Shown: positions 42,598-49,997 of the stretch, in pieces | Numbering within the stretch: position 1 is the stretch's first letter | Layout: every line of letters begins with the position of its first letter | NCBI GenBank assembly: GCA_910583995.1 | Contig: CAJTYW010000001.1 | Coordinates: 1-64,000 of the forward strand | Length of the DNA: 64,000 nt | Direction of reading: 5' to 3' | Origin: an uncultured Christensenella sp. | GTDB lineage: Bacteria > Bacillota > Clostridia > Christensenellales > UBA3700 | The notes under the pieces: generated by a model | The model's database searches: none | What the model was told of the DNA's origin: nothing | Seen by the model: only the letters and a program-made list of their open reading frames with translations | Made by a program: the position numbers and the translations under genes

Positions 42598-43188
42598 ATG
42601 TATAAATTCGATATAGTAAAAAAAGGTTACAACAAAGAGCAAGTTGATAGTTACATTGCAAGAGAAATCGATAGTTACAAACAGACTGTTTCGGATAAAA
42701 ATATGCGTATTTCCGAACTTTTGCATTTGAATAATAATTTGAATAAGCAACTTGACGAGTATAAATTGCGTGAAGACAATGTAAATAAAGCTTTGATTAC
42801 AGCAATAGAAAAATCACAAGAAATGGAAATGCTTGTTAAAAAGAGCTATAATATAGAGCTTGAAAGACTAAGAATTTGGCGAGATAAATGGGTATCTTAT
42901 GCGGAAAAATGTAAGGGCATAGTTGGATTCACTAGCGTTAAAGGTGAAGTTATAGGTGTTTTGACTATGCTTGAAGACGAACTTGTGCAAAGAATAAACA
43001 AAGGTATATCTTTGAGTACAGATGTGGGGCTTAATGAAGCAGAAGAACAATACAGCAAAGAACTTGCAAGGATAGAGAGTAAAAATAATGTATCAAAAGA
43101 CGATTTGATTGCATCTGACGACGAAATAGAAAAAATATTATCAAATCCTGAATTTAACAAATTAATAAAATCTTTAGGTATTGCATAA
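42598..43188 (+). CDS. DivIVA-domain protein
   Basis: This 196-aa protein starts YKFDIVKKGYNKEQVDSYI, the DivIVA/GpsB N-terminal lipid-binding motif with the KGY turn. A coiled coil (about 20-85) and a helical C-terminal region follow. DivIVA proteins mark negatively curved membrane at poles and septa and recruit partners, which in spore formers includes chromosome anchoring at the pole. It is not the sepF-ylmH-linked divIVA, so the role may differ. The start is ATG at 42598, with GGGGTG upstream, rather than 42586. Confidence 0.8.
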   Translation: MYKFDIVKKGYNKEQVDSYIAREIDSYKQTVSDKNMRISELLHLNNNLNKQLDEYKLREDNVNKALITAIEKSQEMEMLVKKSYNIELERLRIWRDKWVSYAEKCKGIVGFTSVKGEVIGVLTMLEDELVQRINKGISLSTDVGLNEAEEQYSKELARIESKNNVSKDDLIASDDEIEKILSNPEFNKLIKSLGIA

Positions 43189-43198
43189 AATTTTTAAT

Positions 43199-43238
43199 GT
43201 AAAAAGCCGTGTTATTTTTAACACGGCTTTTTTTTCTT
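43199..43238 (+). terminator. Terminator of the divIVA-like gene
   Basis: AAAAAGCCGTGTT pairs with AACACGGCTTTTT around ATTTTT, followed by more T. Confidence 0.9.
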
Positions 43239-43302
43239 AAATATATTTTATTTATAGTTTAAACTTTAACTTTAAGAGAAGTTATAGTTTTTTTTACAAT
43301 TA

Positions 43303-43767
43303 TTATTCAGTCTCTTCAAGGTTATCGTTTTGATTAGGCAGTAATGTTCCATTTTCTAAAAGTTCGTCACACATATCATTAAAAATTGGTCTAAGTTCCT
43401 CTGTTAGCTTGTATCGTTTACCATTAATTACAACCATATATGAAATTGCAAAATATTTGTCTCCGCATATTATGTCATCAACGCCACCACCAAAATAAAT
43501 TGGATATCCTGTTGTATGCTTAAATTTTATGCCTTTTAAATGTTTATTTACAATTTCTTTTGCTTTTTCTGAACTTAATTCATATTTTTGAGCTTTGGGA
43601 TAGCAACCAATATTTGGAGAAAAATATGTAACTTCACTTTGTGCGAAAAATTTATCTATTTCTTTGCTAATATCAACTTTTACATTGAAATAAATAACAC
43701 AAACCAATGTGGTAATTAATATTATGCTTAAAATAATGCTTAATGTAATCGTTATAGCTTTCTTCAT
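43303..43767 (-). CDS. Membrane-anchored protein of unknown function
   Basis: The 154-aa protein has one N-terminal membrane anchor (about 5-28) without a lipobox. The rest is an extracytoplasmic part with IDKFFAQSEV, SEKAKEIVNKHLKGI and YFGGGVDDIICGDKYFAISYMVVINGKRY, predicted as mixed helix and strand. No family was recognised. GGGG lies 8 bases before the ATG on the - strand. It lies opposite the spoIIA operon, facing away from it. Confidence 0.65.
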   Translation of the reverse strand: MKKAITITLSIILSIILITTLVCVIYFNVKVDISKEIDKFFAQSEVTYFSPNIGCYPKAQKYELSSEKAKEIVNKHLKGIKFKHTTGYPIYFGGGVDDIICGDKYFAISYMVVINGKRYKLTEELRPIFNDMCDELLENGTLLPNQNDNLEETE

Positions 43768-43952
43768 AATTTACCCCTTAATTACATTTTAATTATAACA
43801 TATTATTAAGTTCAAAGTCAATATGTGAAAAGTATTATATACCGCAATTACAAATTGACATTAATTTGTGCATTTTCCACAATTTCGGAAATATTTTTAA
43901 TTAAGAAAATGTATATAATTTATTTAAATCGCATATAGGAGGAAATTGTTAA

Positions 43953-44261
43953 ATGAATATAAAAACGAGCAAAGTAAATGGTAGTCTTGTTATTTGTTTA
44001 AACGGAGAACTTGACGAGAGTGTTGCAGATTTTACAAGAAAAAGTATAGATAAAGCTATATTGAGTGAGAGATTTGATAAAGTCATATTTGATATGAAAG
44101 GTTTGTCTTTTATGGATAGCACGGGTATAGGAGTATTACTTGGGCGTTACAAATTGATAAAAAAGTTAGGTGGAGCGGCAATGATAACGGGGTCTAATAA
44201 GCAAATTGACAGAGTGCTTACAATGAGTGGGATTTACACTATAATGGGAAAAATATCTTAA
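43953..44261 (+). CDS. spoIIAA: Anti-anti-sigma factor SpoIIAA
   Basis: The 102-aa STAS-domain protein frees SigF by binding SpoIIAB. GELDESVADFTRK and FDMKGLSFMDSTGIGVLLGRYK are family motifs. Ser56 in MDSTGIG is the predicted phosphorylation site, matching Ser58 of Bacillus. GGAGG precedes the ATG. It is first in the classic spoIIAA-spoIIAB-sigF operon. The upstream region has a GGAAAT...GAAAAT arrangement that may be a SigH-type promoter, but the match is weak. Confidence 0.95.
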   Translation: MNIKTSKVNGSLVICLNGELDESVADFTRKSIDKAILSERFDKVIFDMKGLSFMDSTGIGVLLGRYKLIKKLGGAAMITGSNKQIDRVLTMSGIYTIMGKIS

Positions 44262-44275
44262 ATCGGAGGTTTATT

Positions 44276-44713
44276 GTGGAAAATTATTTTGAATTAAAAC
44301 TAAAAAGTATAAGTGAAAACGAAAAATTTGCAAGGAATACTGTGGCAGGGTTTTTAGTGCCATTAGACCCTACATTGTCAGAGCTAGACGATATTAAAAC
44401 AGCTGTATCTGAAGCAGTTACAAATTGCATTGTACACGGATATGAAAAAATTGATAACGGCGAAATCACAATTAAAGTGCAAATTAGCGGAAATAGGGCT
44501 ACTATTACAATCATTGATAATGGCGTTGGAATAAGCGATATTGAAAAAGCATTGGTGCCTTTTTATACTACAAAACCGGATAGTGACAGAAGTGGTATGG
44601 GATTTACCTTAATGCAGTCTTTTATGGACGAATTTGATGTATATAGCGAAGAAAATAAGGGAACAACAATTGTAATGACTAAAATAATCGGTAATGAGGG
44701 AGTTAATGATTGA
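44276..44713 (+). CDS. spoIIAB: Anti-sigma F factor SpoIIAB
   Basis: The 145-aa GHKL kinase holds SigF inactive and phosphorylates SpoIIAA. N-box residues lie in DIKTAVSEAVTNCIVHGYE near 40-58, the G1 box in IIDNGVGISDIEKA, and the ATP lid in DRSGMGFTLMQSFMDE. It starts with GTG at 44276, with GGAGG 7 bases upstream, and its 3' end overlaps sigF by 8 bases. Confidence 0.96.
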   Translation: MENYFELKLKSISENEKFARNTVAGFLVPLDPTLSELDDIKTAVSEAVTNCIVHGYEKIDNGEITIKVQISGNRATITIIDNGVGISDIEKALVPFYTTKPDSDRSGMGFTLMQSFMDEFDVYSEENKGTTIVMTKIIGNEGVND

Positions 44714-45425
44714 TGCTGAAAAAACAAAAGAATTAATATTGCTTTCTCAAAGTGGCGATAGCGAAGCAAAAGAGATTTTGCTTAAGGAAAATATTCCGCT
44801 AATTAAAAGCATAGTGAAGCGTTATAAGGGCAAAAACATCGAATATGATGACCTTATGCAGTTAGGTTCACTTGGCTTGGTTAAAGCAATAAATAATTTC
44901 AATCCGGATTTTGGGGTAAGGCTTTCAACTTATGCCGTACCTATGATTACGGGTGAAATTAAGAGATTTATTCGTGACGATGGTGCAATAAAAGTATCGC
45001 GTGCATTAAAAACAATGTCGTATAAAATCGGACAATTTGTTGAAGATTATCAGCAAAAGTATGCAAAAGAACCTGAAATAAGTGTGATTGCAAAGGAATT
45101 TGATATTGACGAACAAGAAGTTGTGTATATTCTAGATAGTTCAAAAATGCCTGTAAGTATTTATGAAAAAAGCGACGAAGATAATGGTAAAAGCTTGATA
45201 GATAGGTTGTCAAGCGGTGAATCAGAAGAAGATTTATTAAACAAACTTACTTTGAAAGATTGTATACAAAAGCTTCCGCAAAGAGAAAAAATGTTGATAG
45301 TTTTGCGTTATTATAAAGATAAAACACAAAGTGAAATTGCAAAAATACTTGGCGTTTCTCAAGTTCAAGTATCAAGATTGGAAGCAAAAATAATAACCAA
45401 ACTGAAAAAAGAACTTACAGGTTAA
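44706..45425 (+). CDS. sigF: RNA polymerase sporulation sigma factor SigF
   Basis: The 239-aa sigma-70 family protein is the forespore-specific sigma factor. Region 2 has YDDLMQLGSLGLVKAINNF and RLSTYAVPMITGEIKRFIRDD. Region 3 has EPEISVIAKEFDIDEQEV. Region 4 ends with KDKTQSEIAKILGVSQVQVSRLE. The ATG at 44706 is preferred over 44694 because GAGGGAG lies just before it. It is probably transcribed with the downstream spoVA genes, which are SigF/SigG targets in relatives. Confidence 0.96.
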   Translation: MIDAEKTKELILLSQSGDSEAKEILLKENIPLIKSIVKRYKGKNIEYDDLMQLGSLGLVKAINNFNPDFGVRLSTYAVPMITGEIKRFIRDDGAIKVSRALKTMSYKIGQFVEDYQQKYAKEPEISVIAKEFDIDEQEVVYILDSSKMPVSIYEKSDEDNGKSLIDRLSSGESEEDLLNKLTLKDCIQKLPQREKMLIVLRYYKDKTQSEIAKILGVSQVQVSRLEAKIITKLKKELTG

Positions 45426-45569
45426 AATTAAAATCATTTGCATCGTCATACGATTTTAAAAAATTCAAAAACAAAATCTTAAAATATTTAGATAAAAAAT
45501 CAATGTATATATTAAATTGCTAGTGGCAACAATTAATATATACATATTTTTTTGCGATATGGAGGAAAT

Positions 45570-45659
45570 ATGAAGGATTTAGACAACGTTAATATTGATG
45601 AAACGGAAATACTTTATAAAGGTAATAAAATAATAGAGGAGAGAAAATTGAATGATTGA
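45570..45659 (+). CDS. Candidate 29-aa small protein between sigF and spoVAC
   Basis: GGAGG lies 5 bases before ATG at 45570, followed by MKDLDNVNIDETEILYKGNK and nine further codons to a TGA stop. The stop overlaps the spoVAC start (ATGATTGA). The peptide is acidic, without a signal sequence. Good ribosome binding site and start/stop overlap suggest translational coupling with spoVAC. It may be a real small protein or only a translated leader. The rest of 45426-45569 shows nothing clear. Confidence 0.5.
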   Translation: MKDLDNVNIDETEILYKGNKIIEERKLND

Positions 45660-46101
45660 TAAAACTACCTATTCAGAGTATGTTAACAAAACTGTTCCAA
45701 AAACGCAAGAACTAAAAACTTTGCTTACTGCTTTTATTTCGGGCGGTATAATTTGTATGATAGGCGAAGGTATATTGGATTTGTATACAGCAGTTTTGCC
45801 AATGCTCGGACAAGAAGAAATTGCAACACTTACAACTATTACATTGATATTCATTGGTGGATTTTTAACTGCACTTGGGCTTTACGATAAGTTAGGCAGA
45901 CATTGCGGAGCGGGAACAATTATACCGATAACAGGTTTTGCCAATTCCATTGTGTCGCCTGCAATTGAGTTTAACAGGGAAGGTGTATTTCAAGGCGTTA
46001 TGTCAAAAATGTTTGATATAGCAGGACCGGTTATCGTTTCTGGTGTAACATTGTCCGCTATTGTAGGAATAATTTTTTATTTAATAGAGGTATTCGCGTG
46101 A
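45652..46101 (+). CDS. spoVAC: Stage V sporulation protein AC
   Basis: The 149-aa membrane protein is a part of the SpoVA channel for dipicolinic acid movement into and out of the spore core. In Bacillus it acts as a mechanosensitive channel. Three or four membrane segments are visible. Family motifs are AFISGGIICMIGEGI, GFLTALGLYDKLGRHCGAGTIIPITGFANSIVSPAIEF (only key residues cited) and EGVFQGVMSKMFDIAGP. Its end overlaps spoVAD by 4 bases. GAGGAG lies upstream. Confidence 0.96.
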   Translation: MIDKTTYSEYVNKTVPKTQELKTLLTAFISGGIICMIGEGILDLYTAVLPMLGQEEIATLTTITLIFIGGFLTALGLYDKLGRHCGAGTIIPITGFANSIVSPAIEFNREGVFQGVMSKMFDIAGPVIVSGVTLSAIVGIIFYLIEVFA

Positions 46102-47105
46102 GTAAAAAAAGAGGAAGTCAAACCTATGTAATTGAAGGTGATATTTGCATTAAAAACACATATAGTATAGCAGGTCCTGAAGAAGCGGAAGGAAGCTTTA
46201 AGGACTATTATGACTACTTGCTCGATGACGATATGTGGGAGTGCAAATCTTATGAAAAGGCAGAAATAAAGCTGCATAAAGAAGTAATTGACGGCGTTAT
46301 GAAAAAAGAATATATTACGCATAAAAATATCGATTGTATATTTGGTGGTGACCTGTTAAACCAAATAATTTCATCTAGTTTTAGTGCAAGGGAGTTTGAA
46401 GTTCCATTTTTAGGACTATATGGTGCTTGCTCAACATTTGGTGAAAGTTTAGCGGTTGCAAGTATGCTTATGGACGGCGATAATATGCAAAGAGTAGTAT
46501 GTGCAATAAGTTCACATTACGGCACTGCAGAAAGGCAATATAGATTTCCGCTAGAACTAGGCACTCAGCCGACTCCTACCAGCCAGTGGACTATAACAGG
46601 TGCAGGTGCTGTATTGCTTGAGAAAAACAGCGGTAATTTCCCTAAAATCAAAAGTGTAACAATTGGAAAAGTAATAGATTATGGCATTAAAGATGCTGCA
46701 AATATGGGGGCTGCAATGGCACCCGCTGCTTATGACACAATATCTACACATTTGAAGGATATGAATAGAACTCCTGACTATTACGATTTAATAATAACAG
46801 GCGATTTGGGCAAATATGGTTTGGATTTATTAAAGCATTTTGCAGAAGTTGACGGACTTGTTACTGAAAACATTTTTGATGATTGCGGTGCAAGAATATT
46901 TACCGAAAAGCAAAACAGCGGTCAAGGTGGTAGTGGAGCAGGTTGTTCAACAATAGTGTATTGTGCATATTTGCATAAAGAGTTGCTTGCAGGCAACTTG
47001 CATAAGATACTTTTAGTGCCGACAGGTGCATTACTTTCTCGTGTGTCAACTATGCAGGGGGAATCAATTCCTTCAATAGCACACGCGATTGACATTGAAA
47101 TATGA
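46098..47105 (+). CDS. spoVAD: Stage V sporulation protein AD
   Basis: The 335-aa thiolase-fold protein binds dipicolinic acid in the spore inner membrane complex. GACSTFGESLAVASMLMDG, SQWTITGAGAVLLE, KLYGLDLL-like GKYGLDLLKHF and GQGGSGAGCSTIVYCAYL are SpoVAD segments. GTG is the start codon, overlapping spoVAC. Length is normal. Confidence 0.96.
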   Translation: MSKKRGSQTYVIEGDICIKNTYSIAGPEEAEGSFKDYYDYLLDDDMWECKSYEKAEIKLHKEVIDGVMKKEYITHKNIDCIFGGDLLNQIISSSFSAREFEVPFLGLYGACSTFGESLAVASMLMDGDNMQRVVCAISSHYGTAERQYRFPLELGTQPTPTSQWTITGAGAVLLEKNSGNFPKIKSVTIGKVIDYGIKDAANMGAAMAPAAYDTISTHLKDMNRTPDYYDLIITGDLGKYGLDLLKHFAEVDGLVTENIFDDCGARIFTEKQNSGQGGSGAGCSTIVYCAYLHKELLAGNLHKILLVPTGALLSRVSTMQGESIPSIAHAIDIEI

Positions 47106-47112
47106 GGTGATT

Positions 47113-47481
47113 ATGGATATTTTTTTAAGATATTTACAAGTTTTTTTAGTTGGTGGACTAGTTTGTTTTATAGGACAAATATTGATAAATAAGACAAAAA
47201 TGACAAGTGCAAGAATACTGGTATTGTTTTTGACATTAGGTGTAGTACTTGAAGCTGTAGGTGTATTTAGATATATTAAAGAATTTGGAAGTTCTGGTAT
47301 CACAGTGCCTATTATAGGCTTTGGTTCAAACTTAGCTAAAGGTGCAATCGATGGTGCAAAATACGGCATTATTCCAGCAGTTTTAGGCGGTATGCAAAAG
47401 GTTGCGGGCGGACTTACTGCGGCAATCGTGTTTGGATTTATTTTTTCAGTTGTCTCAAAATCAAAAACAAAACGAATGTAA
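47113..47481 (+). CDS. spoVAE: Stage V sporulation protein AE (SpoVAEb type)
   Basis: The 122-aa membrane protein has three or four membrane segments. Motifs include FLVGGLVCFIGQILINKTKMT, LFLTLGVVLEAVGVF (partial) and GFGSNLAKGAIDGAKYGI, which pairs with SpoVAC-type sequence. GAGGTG precedes the ATG at 47113. The trio spoVAC-AD-AE is the minimal SpoVA set in many Clostridia; spoVAA, AB and AF are not here. Confidence 0.95.
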   Translation: MDIFLRYLQVFLVGGLVCFIGQILINKTKMTSARILVLFLTLGVVLEAVGVFRYIKEFGSSGITVPIIGFGSNLAKGAIDGAKYGIIPAVLGGMQKVAGGLTAAIVFGFIFSVVSKSKTKRM

Positions 47482-47508
47482 AAAAAGTCGAAATTTTATA
47501 TTTAAAAC

Positions 47509-47545
47509 AAAAAAATTGCTAATTTGTTTTTTAGCGATTTTTTTT
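47509..47545 (+). terminator. Terminator after spoVAE
   Basis: AAAAAATTGCTAA pairs with TTAGCGATTTTTT (one T-G pair), followed by T. Confidence 0.8.
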
Positions 47546-47646
47546 AATTTTTACTCAAAAGCAGCATAAATGTCATATTTTTATAAAAATTTTCTTGTTT
47601 ATTGTGGATAAAATGTAAAAATTAATCTTAATTATGTGGAATTATG

Positions 47647-47675
47647 TATTCTATCTACATAATGTAGATAGAATA
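47647..47675. repeat. 29-bp inverted repeat upstream of yunB
   Basis: Arms TATTCTATCTACAT and ATGTAGATAGAATA match perfectly over 14 bp around a single central A. No T-run follows, so it is more like an operator or cruciform site than a terminator. It lies 53 bases upstream of the yunB ATG. Confidence 0.8.
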
Positions 47676-47727
47676 ATTTGTGTTATAAAATAGCACATTT
47701 TGTCATAATATAGCATATATTAATACA

Positions 47728-48408
47728 ATGAGTAAGGTAGGTAACGTTGTAAAAAGGCGACGGCATTTTTTATTAAAATTTTTCATAATCATCGTAGTAA
47801 TTGTTTTACTATTTGTAGGACTGCTTGCCTATATTAGGGGCAATATAATGCCTGCAATTTTGACAATGAGTGAAGCGAGTGTAAAAGTTATGGCAGTAAA
47901 TGCAATAAACAATGCAGCTCATATTGTTGTTGATAGTGAAGTGTCCTATGAAGATTTTGTAATCATACAAAAAGATTCAAATGAAAAAATACAATTTGTG
48001 CAAGCCAATACTATAAAGATAAACAGACTTACGAGAGACCTAGCAAATTTGTGTCAGTCAAATATTGAAAAAATCGGACAACAATCGGTGCAAATTCCTT
48101 TAGGTGCGTTTACAGGTTCGGTAGTGCTTTCCGATTTAGGACCACCAGTAAATATTGCTTTGCTACCAATTGGTAGTGTACAATGCGATTTTACATCTTT
48201 TTTTGAGCAAGTGGGTATAAATCAAACAAGACATAGTATTTATATCAACATAAAAACAACTATATCGCTAGTACTACCTATTTCAAGCGTGCCTGTAAAC
48301 ATTTCAACTGCAATACTTGTGTGTGAAAATGTAATTGTTGGTGAAGTTCCTGAATTTTATTTTAATGGTAGCGGTTCTTATGGTAAATTAAAATTGTCAC
48401 CAAGTTGA
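47728..48408 (+). CDS. yunB: Sporulation protein YunB
   Basis: The 226-aa protein has a basic start, one membrane anchor (about 14-38) and an extracytoplasmic domain with INNAAHIVVDSEVSYEDFVI, IPLGAFTGSVVLSDLGPPV and NIALLPIGSVQCDF, the YunB family pattern. YunB is made under SigE in Bacillus and is needed for proper spore formation, with unknown biochemistry. There is no Shine-Dalgarno before the ATG; a CATATATTA element resembling a SigK/SigE -10 ends about 5 bases upstream, so the mRNA may be leaderless. Confidence 0.85.
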   Translation: MSKVGNVVKRRRHFLLKFFIIIVVIVLLFVGLLAYIRGNIMPAILTMSEASVKVMAVNAINNAAHIVVDSEVSYEDFVIIQKDSNEKIQFVQANTIKINRLTRDLANLCQSNIEKIGQQSVQIPLGAFTGSVVLSDLGPPVNIALLPIGSVQCDFTSFFEQVGINQTRHSIYINIKTTISLVLPISSVPVNISTAILVCENVIVGEVPEFYFNGSGSYGKLKLSPS

Positions 48409-48563
48409 TGAGTATTTTTAAAAATAAAAAAAATTTGTACTTGACATAAATAATTTTGCAAATATATTAAGAGTTAAGTCTTTAAGCTAGTATGTTTAAT
48501 CTTTTACTAGATTATAAAAATTTATTATTTATAAATAAAACATTTGTAATTTTGTAATAATAC
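48409..48563. other. AT-rich gene-free spacer
   Basis: Nothing recognisable between the yunB stop and the promoter of the T-box leader; no clear terminator for yunB was seen. Confidence 0.4.
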
Positions 48564-48592
48564 TTGACTTTTATTTGTGTAAATGATAAAAT
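48564..48592 (+). promoter_or_regulatory. Promoter of the T-box leader
   Basis: TTGACT (48564-48569), 17-base spacer, TAAAAT (48587-48592). Confidence 0.6.
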
Positions 48593-48599
48593 TACTCTA

Positions 48600-48888
48600 A
48601 TAACGATGACTGAGATAAGTAACATCTAATTAATGGTAACAGAGAAAAGGCGAGTTTGGTGAGAGCCGATACCATATTATTTGTGAATTCACTCACGAGT
48701 TGCTTTGGGGAAATTAAGTAACTAAAGCCGTAGGACTGCGTTAAATCATAATGAGACATAATTTTGCATAAATTTGATGTTTTTTTAAAGAGTATTTAAT
48801 TAAATAAATCAAGTTTTGTTAGTTATGTGAAGTTAGGTGGTACCGTGATTATTCACCCTAATACGAGAGTATTGGGGTGTTTTTTTAT
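48600..48888 (+). promoter_or_regulatory. T-box riboswitch, Phe-specific, controlling pheST
   Basis: The leader contains the T-box core AGGTGGTACCGTG (48835-48847), which pairs with the CCA end of uncharged tRNA. The specifier position in GAATTCACTCAC gives TTC (48688-48690), a Phe codon. The intrinsic terminator pairs CACCCTAATAC (48854-48864) with GTATTGGGGTG (48869-48879) followed by T7. Stem I includes GGTGAGAGCC near 48658. Low charging of tRNA-Phe should allow read-through into pheS. Confidence 0.93.
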
Positions 48889-48954
48889 TACTATAAATAT
48901 AAAACTGAATAATAAAGTTAATAATTTGAGAGAAACACTTTAAAAGGAGTAAAT

Positions 48955-49983
48955 ATGGAAAGCAAAATTAAAGAAATTTTGAATAAAGCACTTACTTTGA
49001 TTGATGACAGCGAAAATGTGGAAAATTTGGAAGCAATAAATCAAATAAGAGTGCAATTTTTGGGCAAAAACGGCGAACTTACAAGTTTGCTTAGGGGTAT
49101 GAAAGATATAGCACCCGAACTTAAGCCTATTATCGGTAAATTTGTAAATGAAGCTAGAGATAAGATTACAAGCCGTATTGAAGCAAGAATTGCCGAGCTT
49201 ACTGCCAAAAGTATTGCAGAAAAATTGAATAGTGAAAGCGTTGATATTACTTTGAGTAGCAAGCGTAATCCAAAAGGTGGATTGCACCCTTGTTCATTGG
49301 TTATAAACGAAATTTTAAGCATTTTTACTCAAATGGGATTTCAAGTAAAACAAGGACCTGAAGTGGAAACAGATTTCTTTAACTTCCAAACTTTAAATAT
49401 TCCTAAAGACCACCCTGCACGTGAAATGCAAGATACTTTTTATATAAATGACGAACTATTACTAAGAACACATACATCTCCTATGCAGGCAAGGACTATG
49501 ATTAGTCAAAAACCACCTATTCGTATTGTTACTCCGGGTAAAGTTTATAGACCTGATGATGATGCTACACACAGCCCAATGTTCCAACAAATTGAAGGTT
49601 TGGTTATTGATAAAGGCATTACAATGTGTGATTTAAAAGGCATTTTGGAGACTTTTGCAAAAGCTTTGTTTAACGAAAATACAAAAACAAGATTAAGACC
49701 TTCTTTCTTCCCATTTACAGAGCCTAGTGTAGAAGTTGATGTTACTTGTGCAATGTGTGGCGGTAAAGGTTGCAGAATTTGTAAAGGTACAGGTTGGATA
49801 GAAATTTTAGGTGCAGGTATTGTAAATCCTAAAGTTTTGGATAACTGCGGTATTGATAGCAATGTTTATAGTGGCTTTGCGTTTGGTTTAGGTATTGAGC
49901 GTATTACAATGATTAAATACGGCATACCTGATATGAGAATATTGTTTGATAACGATATTAGATTTTTAAAACAATTTAATTAA
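48955..49983 (+). CDS. pheS: Phenylalanyl-tRNA synthetase alpha subunit
   Basis: The 342-aa catalytic class II subunit charges tRNA-Phe. It has an N-terminal coiled coil (about 1-85), then VKQGPEVETDFFNFQTLN, LRTHTSPMQARTM, PGKVYRPDDDATHSPMFQQIEG (partial, motif 2) and RPSFFPFTEPSVEVDV. Motif 3 is FAFGLGIERITMIKYGIPD. A CAMCGGKGCRICKGTG Cys cluster is present as in many Clostridia. AAGGAG precedes the ATG. pheT follows after 14 bases. Confidence 0.97.
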   Translation: MESKIKEILNKALTLIDDSENVENLEAINQIRVQFLGKNGELTSLLRGMKDIAPELKPIIGKFVNEARDKITSRIEARIAELTAKSIAEKLNSESVDITLSSKRNPKGGLHPCSLVINEILSIFTQMGFQVKQGPEVETDFFNFQTLNIPKDHPAREMQDTFYINDELLLRTHTSPMQARTMISQKPPIRIVTPGKVYRPDDDATHSPMFQQIEGLVIDKGITMCDLKGILETFAKALFNENTKTRLRPSFFPFTEPSVEVDVTCAMCGGKGCRICKGTGWIEILGAGIVNPKVLDNCGIDSNVYSGFAFGLGIERITMIKYGIPDMRILFDNDIRFLKQFN

Positions 49984-49997
49984 GGAGGGCATACAAA

